A stretch of DNA of 64,000 nt, taken from contig CM030364.1 in NCBI GenBank assembly GCA_017893485.1, positions 248,051,122-248,115,121 on the forward strand. The letters are read 5' to 3'. A model generated the notes under the pieces. The model made no database searches. It was given only the letters and a program-made list of their open reading frames with translations, and was not told where the DNA came from. A program made the translations under genes and the position numbers. This DNA comes from Hemerocallis citrina. Lineage: Eukaryota > Streptophyta > Magnoliopsida > Asparagales > Asphodelaceae. This document shows positions 48,939 to 60,110 of the stretch, piece by piece. Numbering within the stretch: the first letter of the stretch is position 1; every line of letters begins with the position of its first letter.

Positions 48939-51907
48939 TGTAACCCCCATTCCCGATAATTAGTATTTTTCGTGTATTTTCTATAATTTGAACTTTTATA
49001 AATTTATTTTGTGTTAAATTCGTTTTGGATCCGTATTAAAGTATTTTCTAAACAAAATTTTTTTTAATTTCGAATAATGTTGTATTGTGATCTTATCTTC
49101 GACATCTTATTGATCGGCTATTTATATTTGAGCTTAAAACAAATATATTATTGTTATTGGATTATTTTAATAAAATTTCTAAACCCGAATACTATTTTAT
49201 TGTATAATTTATTACTATTATGATTATGATTATAAATTGTTATTTCATGATTTTCAATTTAAAATTCATATATTGGATTGTTTATTTTTTTATATGCCCG
49301 ATCTGATTTTCTTGGCGAGTTCCAATTTGTTTTAAGCCCAATTCTTATTATTTCAATTGCGTTATTTATTTATCTAATTGGGTTGGAATTTTCGTTCATG
49401 AACTATCTTTTTCTTTTATTGAGTTATCTATATTGTGGATTTTATTTATTTGAATTATGGGTATTTTTATTTGAATCGTGTTGATTCTGATCTATCTCCT
49501 AATTGAACCCTAATTGTACCCTATAAATGCAACACTGCTGTAACCCTAATTTCTGCACACAAATCGAAACCTAGCCGCCTAATCTCTCTCCTCTCTCATC
49601 TTTCTCTCTCCTCTCCCGTTTCTCTCTCCCCGTTCAAAATCCCAACCCACTTCCCGATCATCTTCCCCAGCCATCTCCGGCCTCCCGACGCTGCCCCCGC
49701 CTCCGGCGACCCCCCCATGGCATCGCCCTCCCATCGACACCCCCCGACCTCCCCTTTCCCTGCTCCGATCGATGCCAGCAGCCTCCCAAACCCATAGCTC
49801 CTTCCCTCATCCTCTGTCTGATCGCCGACCACCACCCACGCGCCGCCACTGCCGTCTCGTGCATCGACCTCGACCCTGGTCGCCGCCGCCGCTGGCCTGC
49901 CTACTGCCATGGCCGAATCTTCTATGATTTCTGCAGTTCTTGTGTGCTGTCTCTTTGGGTTATTACACGTGTAATATACGTGTTCTTATGTGTGTTGATG
50001 GGATCATGTTGTTGCAAATTTGTGTTCGTTGCTTCAGGATTTATATTTTATTATTCTGGGTATTCGTTTTCACCGATTAACAGGCAAGTCACCGTCCACT
50101 TGAATTGCTATTCGTTTCAAATTCAAGTTTTATTGAAAATTCTTGCAAGTAGATCTTTTTGTTATCGTATTACCCTTTGTTGTCCCTTTTCGTTGGGTTT
50201 ATTGTGGGTTTACACGAGCTAACCCCAATATTCTTGACATCGTGCCAAATTGACTCTAAAGTTTGGATATTTAATTAATGCATATAGAATTGTTAATAGG
50301 GTTATTCATACAAGTCACAACACAATTTATTGTAGAGACATTCGTTAGGTTGTATGTCGTTTGATGATTGATTGATGTTGGATTTGTATATGTGTGTGCT
50401 CTAATCCTTATTTATCATGTTTGGACTACACCTATCATGCTAGTTACACAATTTATTGACTATAGAATCGAAACCCATCATGCTTAACTAATTTTATGTC
50501 CAAGAAATATACCCTAAGAACTATACATGTTGCTGACTTGAACCTTGATCGCTGTTTTCGAAGCAGTAGATGACCTTAAAATAAAATATTTTCTGAATAT
50601 GAAATGTAGCCCCGAATGTCTAGATGTCAATAGCATTCGGAATTTTCGAATTCCGAGTTTTCTAGCAAGAGTTATGCCCATTTTATTGCAGCTATGTTTT
50701 TACAGTCCAGAATTTTAGATATCTCTTTTTAATGTATTAATTATTCCTCTATCGTATCATTGCATGAGTTAATGAATGTATGTTACATTGCATGTTCCAA
50801 ATGAGTTATTGTCATTATTTTAACCGTCCTATCCATGTTATCAACCTATTGTTCCTTATTGATACCATTGTTCACCCATTGTCCCTTAATTGCATATTGT
50901 ATTGTCGCATTGGTAAAATAATTAATAAGCCGGGGTTTAAGGGTTGACTTTTCGTGGTGGACAATATAGGAACTGTACTTGGAGGAGGGGCCCATGTTTC
51001 CCTAAATACTGTTCCGGCTATTGTTTTATCGATGATTGTGGTTATGGTCGTAACCCAATCTATCGTGTATTGTATCGTTGCCGATGACCGTACCGTACAC
51101 CGAAAGGTGATTAATGTTTAATGTTGAAGAGTACATGAACTATAGAGCCCACTACTAAGTCTAAGGCGAAATTGTTTGCATGTAGCAACCATGTAGTAAA
51201 AGGATGGATGCATGAAGTGCTACATTAGTTAGGATTTAAAATAATTAATAGACTTAAAAATCACGCTACATCGACACTGCATATTGTTCCTATTGATATC
51301 AAATATTGGCATTACAGTTATTGATCACTAATTACCGTTACCGAATATTGCACCATTATTATAGCCATTTCATCGACTATCATGATTAATGTCCCATTTT
51401 ATTGATTCCTATTGATTCATTGATTCATTGTTATACCGTTATTCCATTGTTCCTTGCTTTCTCTACTTGCTGTCCATGACTTGCTCTAAGGACAATTATT
51501 TTTCTCTTTTTAGATGAAGGATTTACAGGTAATGAAGGAGAATTGCCTGCTGGAGTTGGAGAACAAATATTTTGAAGATTTCTGCTTTTATTTTGCTTAT
51601 CGCTTTAAACGACTTAATGTATTGAGATTTGTATTTATTTTTGGATTGGATTATTATTGTTTGGGCATATGTTCCGGATTTTAGTATTGTTTCCAGACGT
51701 TGGATTATTATTATTGTATTTGGACATTTATATTGCTTCATTCCAAGTATTATTTGTTCATGAGATTATTATTATTGTCTGCGCAATTGTTCTGTACTAT
51801 TTATATTGTTGAGTTGATCGATTAAACAGCTTATGGGTGACGTTAGTCATTCGCTGGGCTTTTGTCATGCACTCGTATTCCGTATTTTTGGGAAGCGGGG
51901 CGTGACA
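48939..51907 (+). mobile_element. Solo family-C LTR (copy 2, intact)
   Basis: Starts TGTAACCCCCATTCCCGA and ends AGCGGGGCGTGACA; TSD CACGT at 48934-48938 and 51908-51912. The uninterrupted homologous site is seen in the left TRIM LTR (GCACGTGAAGGGGGTGACGT, near 48120). Conserved order: TATA (CTATAAATGC, about 49521), GC-rich leader 49560-49920, CAGGCAAGTC donor-like site 50081-50090, AAGCCGGGGTTTAAGGG at 50929, TAGCAACCATGTAGTAAA at 51183, ELPAGVGEQIF and stop at 51540-51575. 2969 bp. Being complete, it defines the family. Confidence 0.95.
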
Positions 51908-52199
51908 CACGTGAAGGGGGTGACGTGGCATGGGGCGCAGGAGGAGGGGGGCTCTGTGACGTCGTGTGTGTGCTAAAATGTCCCACATCGGAGGATTTGT
52001 AAGAATAATTAAATAATAAATAATATTGTCTATGATCAAGAGTCACCTAATTGGTTAACCACCTTTTGAAAGGCAACCTGTGGTGGGCAGTTGTACTAAT
52101 AAATAAATAAATTGTCTTAGTTTGGGGCCGGGGCGTTACATTATGATACTATGAAATTGTGAAAAATTATGATATTGTGATATATCGTGCATGTTTTGA

Positions 52200-52710
52200 A
52201 TTGTAAACATAGAAATAGTGAAATCTGATTTTCAGATATTACTGTTTCAACTGAATCTGTGGTTGGGAACTGCGGCTTCTATGCAAATGAAGCCGCAATT
52301 CCCAACTGTGACTTCAGTATTAGGGATTTTTTTTGCTCTATAATTTAGAGAGTAAAATTGAAAGTATAGTGTAGGCCGCGGTTGAGAACTGAGGCCTACC
52401 GCACAGAGAGGTTGCAGTGGGGAACTCTCTAGCCTAAGTGAAGCCTCTGTATCTCACAATTTTAGACACAGTCGCTTGCTAATTGCAGCAAAGATTTTAA
52501 CTGTTCCTGCGGTCAACAACTGCTACATGCTCGAAAAATAAATTGAAGAAGCTACAGTTGGGGAACTGCGGCTTCAATAGCACTGTTGCCGTAGTTCCCA
52601 ACTGTGGCTTAAGCTGACATAGCTAAAAGAAGCTCACCAAGAGAATAAGTCTGACATGTGACTCAGGCTGGATATAGTTTGTAGAAGAGGCCTAGTTTGG
52701 GAAAAGAATT
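52200..52710 (+). repeat. Right terminal/subterminal region of the PMD Mutator-like element
   Basis: Inverted counterpart of 26384-26800: GGTTGGGAACTGCGGCTTC, GAAGCCGCAATTCCCAACTG, GGGGAACTGCGGCTTCAAT, CGTAGTTCCCAACTGTGGCTT, then the terminal repeat to 52710. Confidence 0.8.
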
Positions 52711-52911
52711 AGGGTTCTCACAAAAAACAATGAAGCAAAAATGAAAAAAAAGAAGAAAAAAACCCCTATCGGAAGCTGTATATGGGCTGGACCGGGTCTT
52801 CTCAACAATTCGTTTGTTTCTTCTTTTTTCGTCGGAGGTGTGGTCACCGCCAGTAAATCTCTCCTGCGCATTTCCAATATCGTATTTTAATTTTGTAACG
52901 TGAAATTCTTT

Positions 52912-54180
52912 CTTGATGATGTGGGGTAAGGTATGTAAAAAGAAAGATTTCGGTGGACTTGGAATTGTAAACCTACAAAATATGAACATGGTGCTCTTAT
53001 CCAAATGGTGGTGGAAAATGCACAAACGGCGCAAGATGTGGTGGGGTAATTCGTTCATGATGTAAAAGACAGTATAGTTAGATATGGAGGAAGAAGCAAG
53101 CAAGGGAAAATGTCATACCTATGGAAATGAGTTTCTAAGGTGGGGGATATTTTTCTTCGAATACTAGGTGCAGGCTGGGAAATGGAAAGAACACAAGATT
53201 CTAGAAGGATAACTGGCTAGAAAAATTACTATGGATGATGCCCTCGTGGCGGGCGTCTTGAAAAATGACAAACTGAGATTTGAACTCAAAGGAACCCTAT
53301 CTAACGAAGGTCAGGAGCAACTTGTGAAACTTAAAACTTTTCTAGAGGAGGTGCTGTGGCAGAATAGGGGAGAAGAGGACGTCAGAAAATGAGGTTTGAC
53401 TTTTAACTGTACATTCTCAGTTAGCTCCATGTACTGTTTCGTGAATGATGGGGGCATTAGAAGCTCTCATGAAACTATTATTGGGAAGTCGAAAATCCCT
53501 TCTCAGGTGAAGACCTTCCTCGTGTTGGTTTTGAACGACGCCACTCTCTCTAAAATGAACCATAGGAAGCCCAATATCCCGATCAAGGTGATATGCCCAC
53601 GTTGTAACATAGGAGATGAGAATACTAATCATATTTTCATTCTATGCCTTAGAGCTAGAATGACTTGGGAAATCATGGGGTTGGGTTTTAATACTGTAGA
53701 GACACCAAACTGTATCGAGGGTATTTGGGGAAGTTGGAGATCGAGTAACATTACGAAAGACTATAGGATCATTTGGGATATTGGTTGGGGCTTTTTTTGT
53801 GGACATTGTGGCTTGATAGAAATGGTTTTGCTTCCATAACATTAAATTTAGATTTCATATGATGTTGCATAAAATTCTGGTTCTAATAGATGCTTGGGAA
53901 GGTCAAGCAGGGGCGAGGAAGAGGCTCCGTATGGAAGGGGCAGATTAGCTGAGTATGGGATGGTTGCAGTCACCTCCTATCTCTTTTGTGTGGTTCAAGC
54001 TGGAGGTTTCTGTTATTTTCTGTTAGATTATTAGTTTATTTTGTCTGGCAGAATGTAGAGTATGGAATGTATTTGATATAGTGAACTGGAGGAGACTAGA
54101 CTTGTAATATTGGTTACTTTTTGTTTCGTTAATTTTTCATTAATGAAACTGGTAACTTCGGTCACTTTTATCTATAAAAA
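52912..54180 (+). mobile_element. 5'-truncated LINE (non-LTR retrotransposon)
   Basis: Flanked by a 14-bp TSD with one mismatch, ACGTGAAATTCTTT (52898-52911) and ACGTGGAATTCTTT (54181-54194). The right end reads GTCACTTTTATCTATAAAAA, a short A-rich tail. Coding remnants on plus: FGGLGIVNLQNMNMVLLSKW (about 52950-53010), the conserved C-terminal end of LINE reverse transcriptase, and the zf-RVT domain at 53450-53690 (KIPSQVKTFLVLVLND, CPRCNIGDENTNHIFILC, RARMTWEIMG). The reverse transcriptase core and endonuclease are missing by 5' truncation; frames are broken near 53060-53400. Confidence 0.9.
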
Positions 54181-54194
54181 ACGTGGAATTCTTT

Positions 54195-55185
54195 AAATCC
54201 ATTTTCATTTTTTGATGAAATTAGGGAAATGCGAGGACGAAACCCAAAGTTGGGGAATTTTTGGGGGAATCCCTAATTTGGACAATGCTGATACGATTTC
54301 CAAAGCGTTATAAGGTAGTCTTTCATCTACCGTTGTCCTTTGTTGAATCCTTGTTCTTTGATTTGTTGAATGATCCAGTTCTTGGATCTAGCCGGAGTAT
54401 GAGCAGCCGTCGGGCAGAGACGGTGGTAGAAGGTCCTGTAACTGCAAGGTAAAGATTAGGAACCCATGTATCAAGAGCGTTTCAGTCCTGAGATATTATC
54501 TCTCTTAGTTGGGCTTATTTGTAAATGTGTGGGTTATTTTGCATAAAAGGCCAACTGTTGGCTAACTGTCTGTTCAAACACGTGTTGTGCACGTGTCCTC
54601 TTTGTATAAATACCCCTCCCCTGTAACCCATTCAGATATGAATAGAATTTGAGACGTTTAGTACACTGTTCATCTCTTTCCTTCCTTCTCTCTTCTTTAT
54701 CCAAACTTAGGGTTTGTAGAATTGAATGGGGAGAAGACGGCACACTGCGATTCTAGTCGCCGCGAGAGGCCGAGCTGGAACATTGAATACTCGAGCAATT
54801 AGAGAGGGTTGCAAGATTGGGGTAAACCAAGAAAAAGGATTGTCATTATATTTTCACAAATGTTAAGGTTAGGGTTCTGCATGTATGTCGACAACTTCGT
54901 TATTGTGACCAGTTGATGATCGTGCGTGTAATTCTCAGTTTCGAATTGTTTCTGTTATCCCCATTTTTTTAGGTCAAGAATTTCGATCCAAACTTTTTTT
55001 CTTTCCCTATATTGCATTATTTGTAGTTTTTGCAATTCATTGCACACATGTAATTGACTAGTTGATTTGCATATTCTGTTAAGATTCAGTGCCCCTGTCA
55101 TGTTGGCATATACCAGTATGATCCATTTATGGTAGGGAAAATAATGTTAAATAGTGTCAAAATATCCAAGAAAATTGTAGATTGT
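54195..55185. other. Unassigned, with a promoter-like segment
   Basis: A CACGTGTTGTGCACGTGTCC motif and TATA box (TTTGTATAAATACCCC, about 54600-54616) followed by a pyrimidine-rich leader resemble the U3/R part of an LTR, and in layout the segment at 57840-58030. No matching end was found. The small ORF 54261-54452 (63 codons) has no recognisable domain. Confidence 0.4.
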
Positions 55186-55300
55186 TGTTTTTTTTAAAGA
55201 AAAGGTGAAATATGGCCACCCTGTTTCATTAATAAGCAATTAACCAAACAAACCCAGCGTACTGGGCCAAATTACAAACTACAGACAGAAAATAGAACAT
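55186..55300 (-). mobile_element. Possible 3' tail of a second LINE, reversed
   Basis: On the minus strand, GTTTGTTTGGTTAATTGC, TTATTAATGAAACAGGGTGG and CACCTTTTCTTTAAAAAAAA resemble the 3' untranslated end and A-tail of plant LINEs. The neighbouring minus-strand frame (55624-55229) has no convincing domain. Confidence 0.35.
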
Positions 55301-55654
55301 GAAGCGACATGACCAGTACATACGATTAGAGCCCACTTCAACATCCTTAGAGGGTGAGCCGACCACAAAAACAACAACAACAACCAAAACAGCAACCCAC
55401 AGTCGGCAAGATGGAACCGTCCACAGCTTGACCCCATCCTCCATCAATATTGTATTGGACCCCATCTTGGGCCCAGTCACAAAGAAAGGACCAACTAATT
55501 GTATGTATGTCAAATAAGCTTCGTGCACTGCCTCCTCGGCATGCGCACACACCCACCTGAAGCGAATCACGCGAGATTTAGAAGTTCGCTGCTCCCATCC
55601 CCATAAACTCTCCCCAACTCCCATAAACTCTCCACATCGCTCTCATATTCGGCC

Positions 55655-55850
55655 CAGTCAAAGTCACAACCAAAAAGAGAGCCGTGGAAAGGATACCTTC
55701 ACCTTTCTCACGCTTTTGCTCTCTCAAGCGATTTCTCACCAAACAAATTCTTACACCCTAACCACGGGCACAGTCAAAGAGAGAGCCGTGAAGAGGATAC
55801 CTTCCCCTCTCTCACGCTTTTACTCTCTCAAGTGATTTCTCACAAACGCT
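55655..55850. repeat. ~112-bp tandem duplication
   Basis: GAGAGCCGTGGAAAGGATAC...CTCTCAAGCGATTTCTCAC (55678-55739) recurs as GAGAGCCGTGAAGAGGATAC...CTCTCAAGTGATTTCTCAC (55785-55841). Confidence 0.8.
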
Positions 55851-57600
55851 AGCATACACCTCCATAGAGTAGTGAGAAGCAACATCTTCACTACCTCACC
55901 CTCTCACTCTCTCTCTCACGCAAGAAAAAACCGTAACAAATCACAACTAATCTGAAGCATCACCTTTCCCTCTCGCCCCTGCGGGCGGTGGACGTTGTAG
56001 ATTTCAGGTTCACTGATGAGGGCGTAGTGGTAGTGCTGTCGCGGAACCTGTGGCAGTTGGTTAAAGGAGGTCGAATTCAGGGTGTGACTTACACACTGAC
56101 AACCAAAAAATCCCTAACACCTCCAATACTACATTACCACTCAGCTCACTTCATGGGGGGACCCCGTTTGTGGGCCCAGGCCCCACAACTGTGCTGCAAC
56201 AAGTGGGCGCATCTCATGGGGAGACTCCATCTTCAAGCCCAAGCCCCACTACCGTGCTGCACATCAACAATCTCCCATCTCATCTTACAACTGCCAAACA
56301 CTAATCAACTCCTCCATCTCAACTCAATCACTACCCCTCACACACAATCAACACCAACACCTCAACTCCTACATTGACAATAGTTTCTGAAAAAATGAAA
56401 ACATTGAAAAATGTCCAGGTCCATCGACTAGACGGAGCTGGAGCACCATCGACTGGACGGAGCGTTGCCGGAGCTGGACATGGAGCGTCGGCGATGGAGC
56501 ACCTTCGTCCTCAAGCTTAAGACGACTCGATTGGTCGTTGCGGTGATGCTGGCCCCTCCAACATTTCTACCGACGCTTGGAGGAGCACGCCGGAAGGCCT
56601 CGACGGGGTGGAGACTGGAGGAGCACGGCGAGAGGATCTCGACGAGATTAGTGGAGGTCCTCGATCGGACGGAGCGACGCGTCTCTCGATGTGAGTCTTC
56701 GTCCGGATTGGAGGGCGGGAGTAGTGGCGGCGAGAGGGGATGGGTGGACGGCGGGAAGGGGTGACCGGAGAGGGGGCGACGAACTCCCAGCCGCCACCCC
56801 CTCCAAACTCAGATCTAGATCTAGGGTTTTGTTTTTTGGATTTTTTTGAGAGCTTCTCTCTCTGAAAAATCTAAAGGGAGAAACTCGATTAACTAAATTG
56901 TCGATTGTTAAAGCATGTCTTCATGCTTATAGTTTAGAATTTTATTAAGCCTTCTTCATCTAATGAGTCATGATATTAGGGTAGATAGATATTATTATAA
57001 CTAGCAATTAAGAAAGCGAAGACCAATTTTTTATTTTTATTTTATAAACTTCTATGTGGTGTAGATTATGAGGTAGGGGGGAGGGAGGGGTGACGGGGTC
57101 ACTATCCCATTATCCTAGTAATTCTAATCTCAGCCTGCCTATTTTTGTTGGCCAAGAGCTTAAACTTCATTAAAAGGCAGACTAGGTTTAATTAGTACAT
57201 AACATAGAAAGCATTACACTAACTACTCATGTCATCAAGTTGCTTGACACCATCAAGACCCGCTAGATTCTCCTACTACATTTTGCACTGCCCTGAGGGA
57301 TAAGTAGCTCATACTTCGTGGTGGACTAATTTCTTAAATAAATATTTTGGTAAGCTTGCATGATTTCATATTTTCTGCCACTTAGTCTTCTGACACAGTA
57401 ACATCCACTAGGTAGGCCTATCATCCACTCCCTCAGCCGCCACTGACCTCACAACTGGCCTCCACAATGCACTCGATCTGATTGTCATTATTAATCATAA
57501 GAACCTATCCAAGAATGATTGAATTGGAAGCAAATTCTAATCAAATCCTTGTTCGATATTGCAAGATGTAAGGAAGTGCCCGTATGATAAACGATATCTG
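55851..57600. other. No recognised feature
   Basis: Contains a GC-rich stretch around 56420-56800 whose 99-codon frame (56465-56764) has no domain and looks like chance, and AT-rich sequence to 57600. No element edges found. Confidence 0.5.
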
Positions 57601-58131
57601 TGTCTCTTGGAATTTATTATGATTTAATCTGACACATGTTGAACAGGATTGGGTATCTGTTGATCGAAGTGAAGATGAAGCATAAGCGAAGAAGAGAATG
57701 GGTATCTGTTTTGCATTTCAGTCCATTACTTTCAGGGGCTTTTGTGTAAAGTTGTATTCATGTAACGGTTGGAAATGGGACCCAGTATATGTAGAGTAAT
57801 GAGAGCCACTGGATGTAAATCAGTGTAAGGCTCAGATTTCTTTTGTAGGGGCCCGCACGTGTAACTGCCTAACTGATTGGTTCATTTACATGCTTTGCAC
57901 GTGTAGCAGGGTTATAAATAGCCAGCGATAGCTCATCTTGAGCGTTGTCTGATTTGCAAAATAATTCACCTCTGTTCTTGATTCTTTCTTGATTCTGTTC
58001 CTTATCTTCCTCACATTTCTACTCCATTCTATATCAATTCTAGGGTTTTCCAGCTCTAATGTCAAAGAGAGGCTCCAAATCCATGGCGATAGCAACAGTG
58101 ATAGAAGAAACACATCAAGTGGTATCAGAGC
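57601..58131 (+). mobile_element. Ty3/gypsy 5' LTR remnant and primer site
   Basis: TGGTATCAGAGC at 58120-58131 is the tRNA-Met primer site, preceded by CACATCA (possible LTR end at 58117). A TATA box (GGTTATAAATAGCC) lies near 57910-57923 and a G-box-like GCACGTGTAAC near 57856. The outer LTR end is not fixed. An ATG at 58059 opens a frame that runs through the primer site, which is unusual. Confidence 0.6.
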
Positions 58132-58137
58132 GCTCCG

Positions 58138-58887
58138 ATCCAATTGGGAATCCAATTGGTGATGTCCTATTTCGCCAAGAACTAGAACCACCAGATCTGA
58201 GTGGAGTTTTAGGTGGAGGCCCCGAGCTAGATCTGTAGCAAAGACATCGAAGCTTGGAGTCAAGATTGATCGGTGTTGAGCAACAAATTAATGAGTTGTT
58301 GAAGGAGATGAAGTCTCAAAGCTCGTTGATGTTCGCGCAGATGCAGCAGATGATGGAGAAAATGAGTTCTCTTGCTGTAGCGAACAAGGTGGAGAAGGGA
58401 TCATGATTCAATGGGCCAATTTTGATGCCAAAATTTTCACCAAATCCATCAGGTAATCGAAACTCTGATATTTTTTCGTGGATGCATTTCATGCTTCTTT
58501 TAGAGGGGGTAAGAATCTTGATCAAACTGCAGTGAAAAATTCATTTCCAAAACCCCCAAAACTGGATGTTATTCCGTTCTCAGGGTCAGGAGATGTCCTT
58601 AATTGGCTATTTCAGATAGATCACTATTTTGAAGTTTACTGTGTAGTTAGGGATGAAAAGGTTAGGATTGCTTTTTTTTTTTTGAAAGATGAAGCATCCA
58701 GGGGTGTAGGTGGTTTCTTAAAAATAATGATGGGTTAGTAACATGGAAGCAGTTTCGGGAAGGAATTTGCAATAGGTTTGGGTTGGGAATGTATGGTAAG
58801 AACATTGTGTAGACTTGAACAAGCCACTTCGGTGTTGGATTATCAGAGGAAGTTTGAGAAGTTAAATTGCTTGGTAGATAGTGTAAG
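58138..58887 (+). pseudogene. Gag remnant of a plus-strand Ty3/gypsy element
   Basis: A coiled N-terminal part (SRLIGVEQQINELLKEMKSQ and LMFAQMQQMMEKMSSLAV) is followed, after a stop and frameshift, by FPKPPKLDVIPFSGSGDVLNW, the gag capsid start, and then KQFREGICNRFGLG and LDYQRKFEKLNCLVDSV. Broken by several stops and cut at 58887 by the family-C LTR insertion. Nothing further of pol is present. Confidence 0.8.
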
Positions 58888-59754
58888 TGTAACCCCTGTT
58901 TCCCCAAAAATGTATTTTCTGTGTATTTTCGGTATTTCAAACTTATGTAAATTAGTTTTTTGCTTTCGAACTATTTTTGTTAAAATATATTTTTGGATCT
59001 TCTTTTAAAATCTACTTTTGATCAATAATTTTAGCTGTAACTATTTTTCTATGATTTTTGTATTGTAAGACAATTCTTGTTATTGTTATTATTACTTTTA
59101 TTATTACTACTACTATATTATTAGTACTATTACTATTTTTATCATTTTTCTTATTATTGTTATTGTTCTCAGTATTATTATTATTACTGATATTTTTTAT
59201 AAAGTCATAAATTGTATATTTTATTTTTTATTTTATTTTATTTTCCCAGAACCCAAACCCAATAAACTCTTCAGCCCAATACCCGTTTCTTTAATACCCC
59301 AGACCCGTCACCCCTACTCTGCTATTCACCACAACCCTAAAACCCCCCTGTATATATACCCGGTGCCTTTTCACCTTCTTCATAAAAAACCCTACAGTCG
59401 CAAACCCATCGTGCCCCCGTCCTCCGCTGCACTCCCCTGCCTCCCCGTATCCCTCTCCTCCGGCAGCGCCAGCCAGTGCACCCGGCCACCTCCCTTCCTC
59501 TCCTCAGCCTCCTTGCCCTGTCCCTTGCCTTGAACTCCTGTCGCGTCAGCCAGCCCTGCCGCTCTCCGACGTCGCGAAACCAGGTCACGACTGCAGCGCC
59601 CTGCCGCAACAGCCCCTGCGCTCCCCGCAGTCGACTCTCCGTCCGCCGAGCCTCCTCTCCTTCAACCTGCTCCGTGCTCCCCCTTTCCTCGCCGTTCACC
59701 CCCCGGTGCTCCCCTGTGCGTTGTCTTGCCATCCGGTGGCTTGGGTTGTTTTGA

Positions 59755-60110
59755 TCTTGTTGATTGTGGGCCATCCGTTTGATCAGATCTTGATCTCTTG
59801 ATTCTGGCCATCCGTTGGATCTTGATCATCATGCTTGATTAGATGTAGGCCGTCAATCTCCTCTTGATCATCCGATTAGATCCTAGCCATCCGATCTCTT
59901 CTTAATCATCACGATCATAATGATCATCAACTTCTTTTGATCGCAGCCGTTTGATCGGTCGATCTTGATCTTCATGATTATCTTCATCATCAAGGAGATC
60001 TGGCCGTCCGATCTGATCCGATCATCTTGATCTTGATCTTTGATCTTAGCCGTCCGATTGATTTTGATCATCTTGATCATCGAGATCCGTGCTTGGGGTT
60101 CGTGATTTTG
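59755..60110. repeat. GATC-rich tract in the family-C leader
   Basis: TTGATC, GATCTTGATC and GCCGTCCGAT phrases recur roughly every 10-15 bases. Found only in this copy. Confidence 0.85.

Larger units (their letters stand above)
47585..52140 (+). mobile_element. TRIM-like small LTR element with two nested insertions
   Basis: TSD TTATG at 47580-47584 and 52141-52145. Left LTR 47585-48359 (TGCAACACCCCG...GGGGCGTTACA) contains a MITE; right LTR 48739-52140 (TGTAACACCCCG...GGGGCGTTACA) contains the solo family-C LTR. Without insertions the LTRs are about 400-430 bp, and the internal region is only 379 bp (48360-48738) with no coding capacity. It has a tRNA-Met-type primer site (TGGTATTAGAGC, one base from consensus) at 48362-48373 and a purine tract AGAGGGAGTGTG before the right LTR. 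These are the marks of a TRIM (terminal-repeat retrotransposon in miniature). Confidence 0.93.
26384..52710 (+). mobile_element. Mutator-like element carrying a PMD gene, heavily invaded
   Basis: The flanks show AGGGTTCTT (26375-26383) and AGGGTTCTC (52711-52719), a 9-bp TSD with one mismatch. The first ~80 bases and the reverse complement of the last ~80 match: GGGTTTTTTTTTCCAAACTA against AATTCTTTTCCCAAACTA, then GAGTCACATGTCAAACTTAT against GAGTCACATGTCAGACTTAT. Inside both ends are many copies of an (A/T)GTTCCCAACTGCGGCTT-like motif. Subtracting the CACTA element, the 305-bp solo LTR and the TRIM-like element leaves about 4.27 kb with a PMD pseudogene and no recognisable MURA transposase. 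Structure is seen; assignment to Mutator-like rests on 9-bp TSD and end style. Confidence 0.8.

Noticed and set aside
54261..54452. 63-codon frame after the LINE
   Set aside because: No recognisable domain and no promoter context; mentioned only as part of the unassigned region.
56465..56764. 99-codon Arg/Gly-rich frame
   Set aside because: GC-rich chance frame with no domain, splice context or conserved copy.
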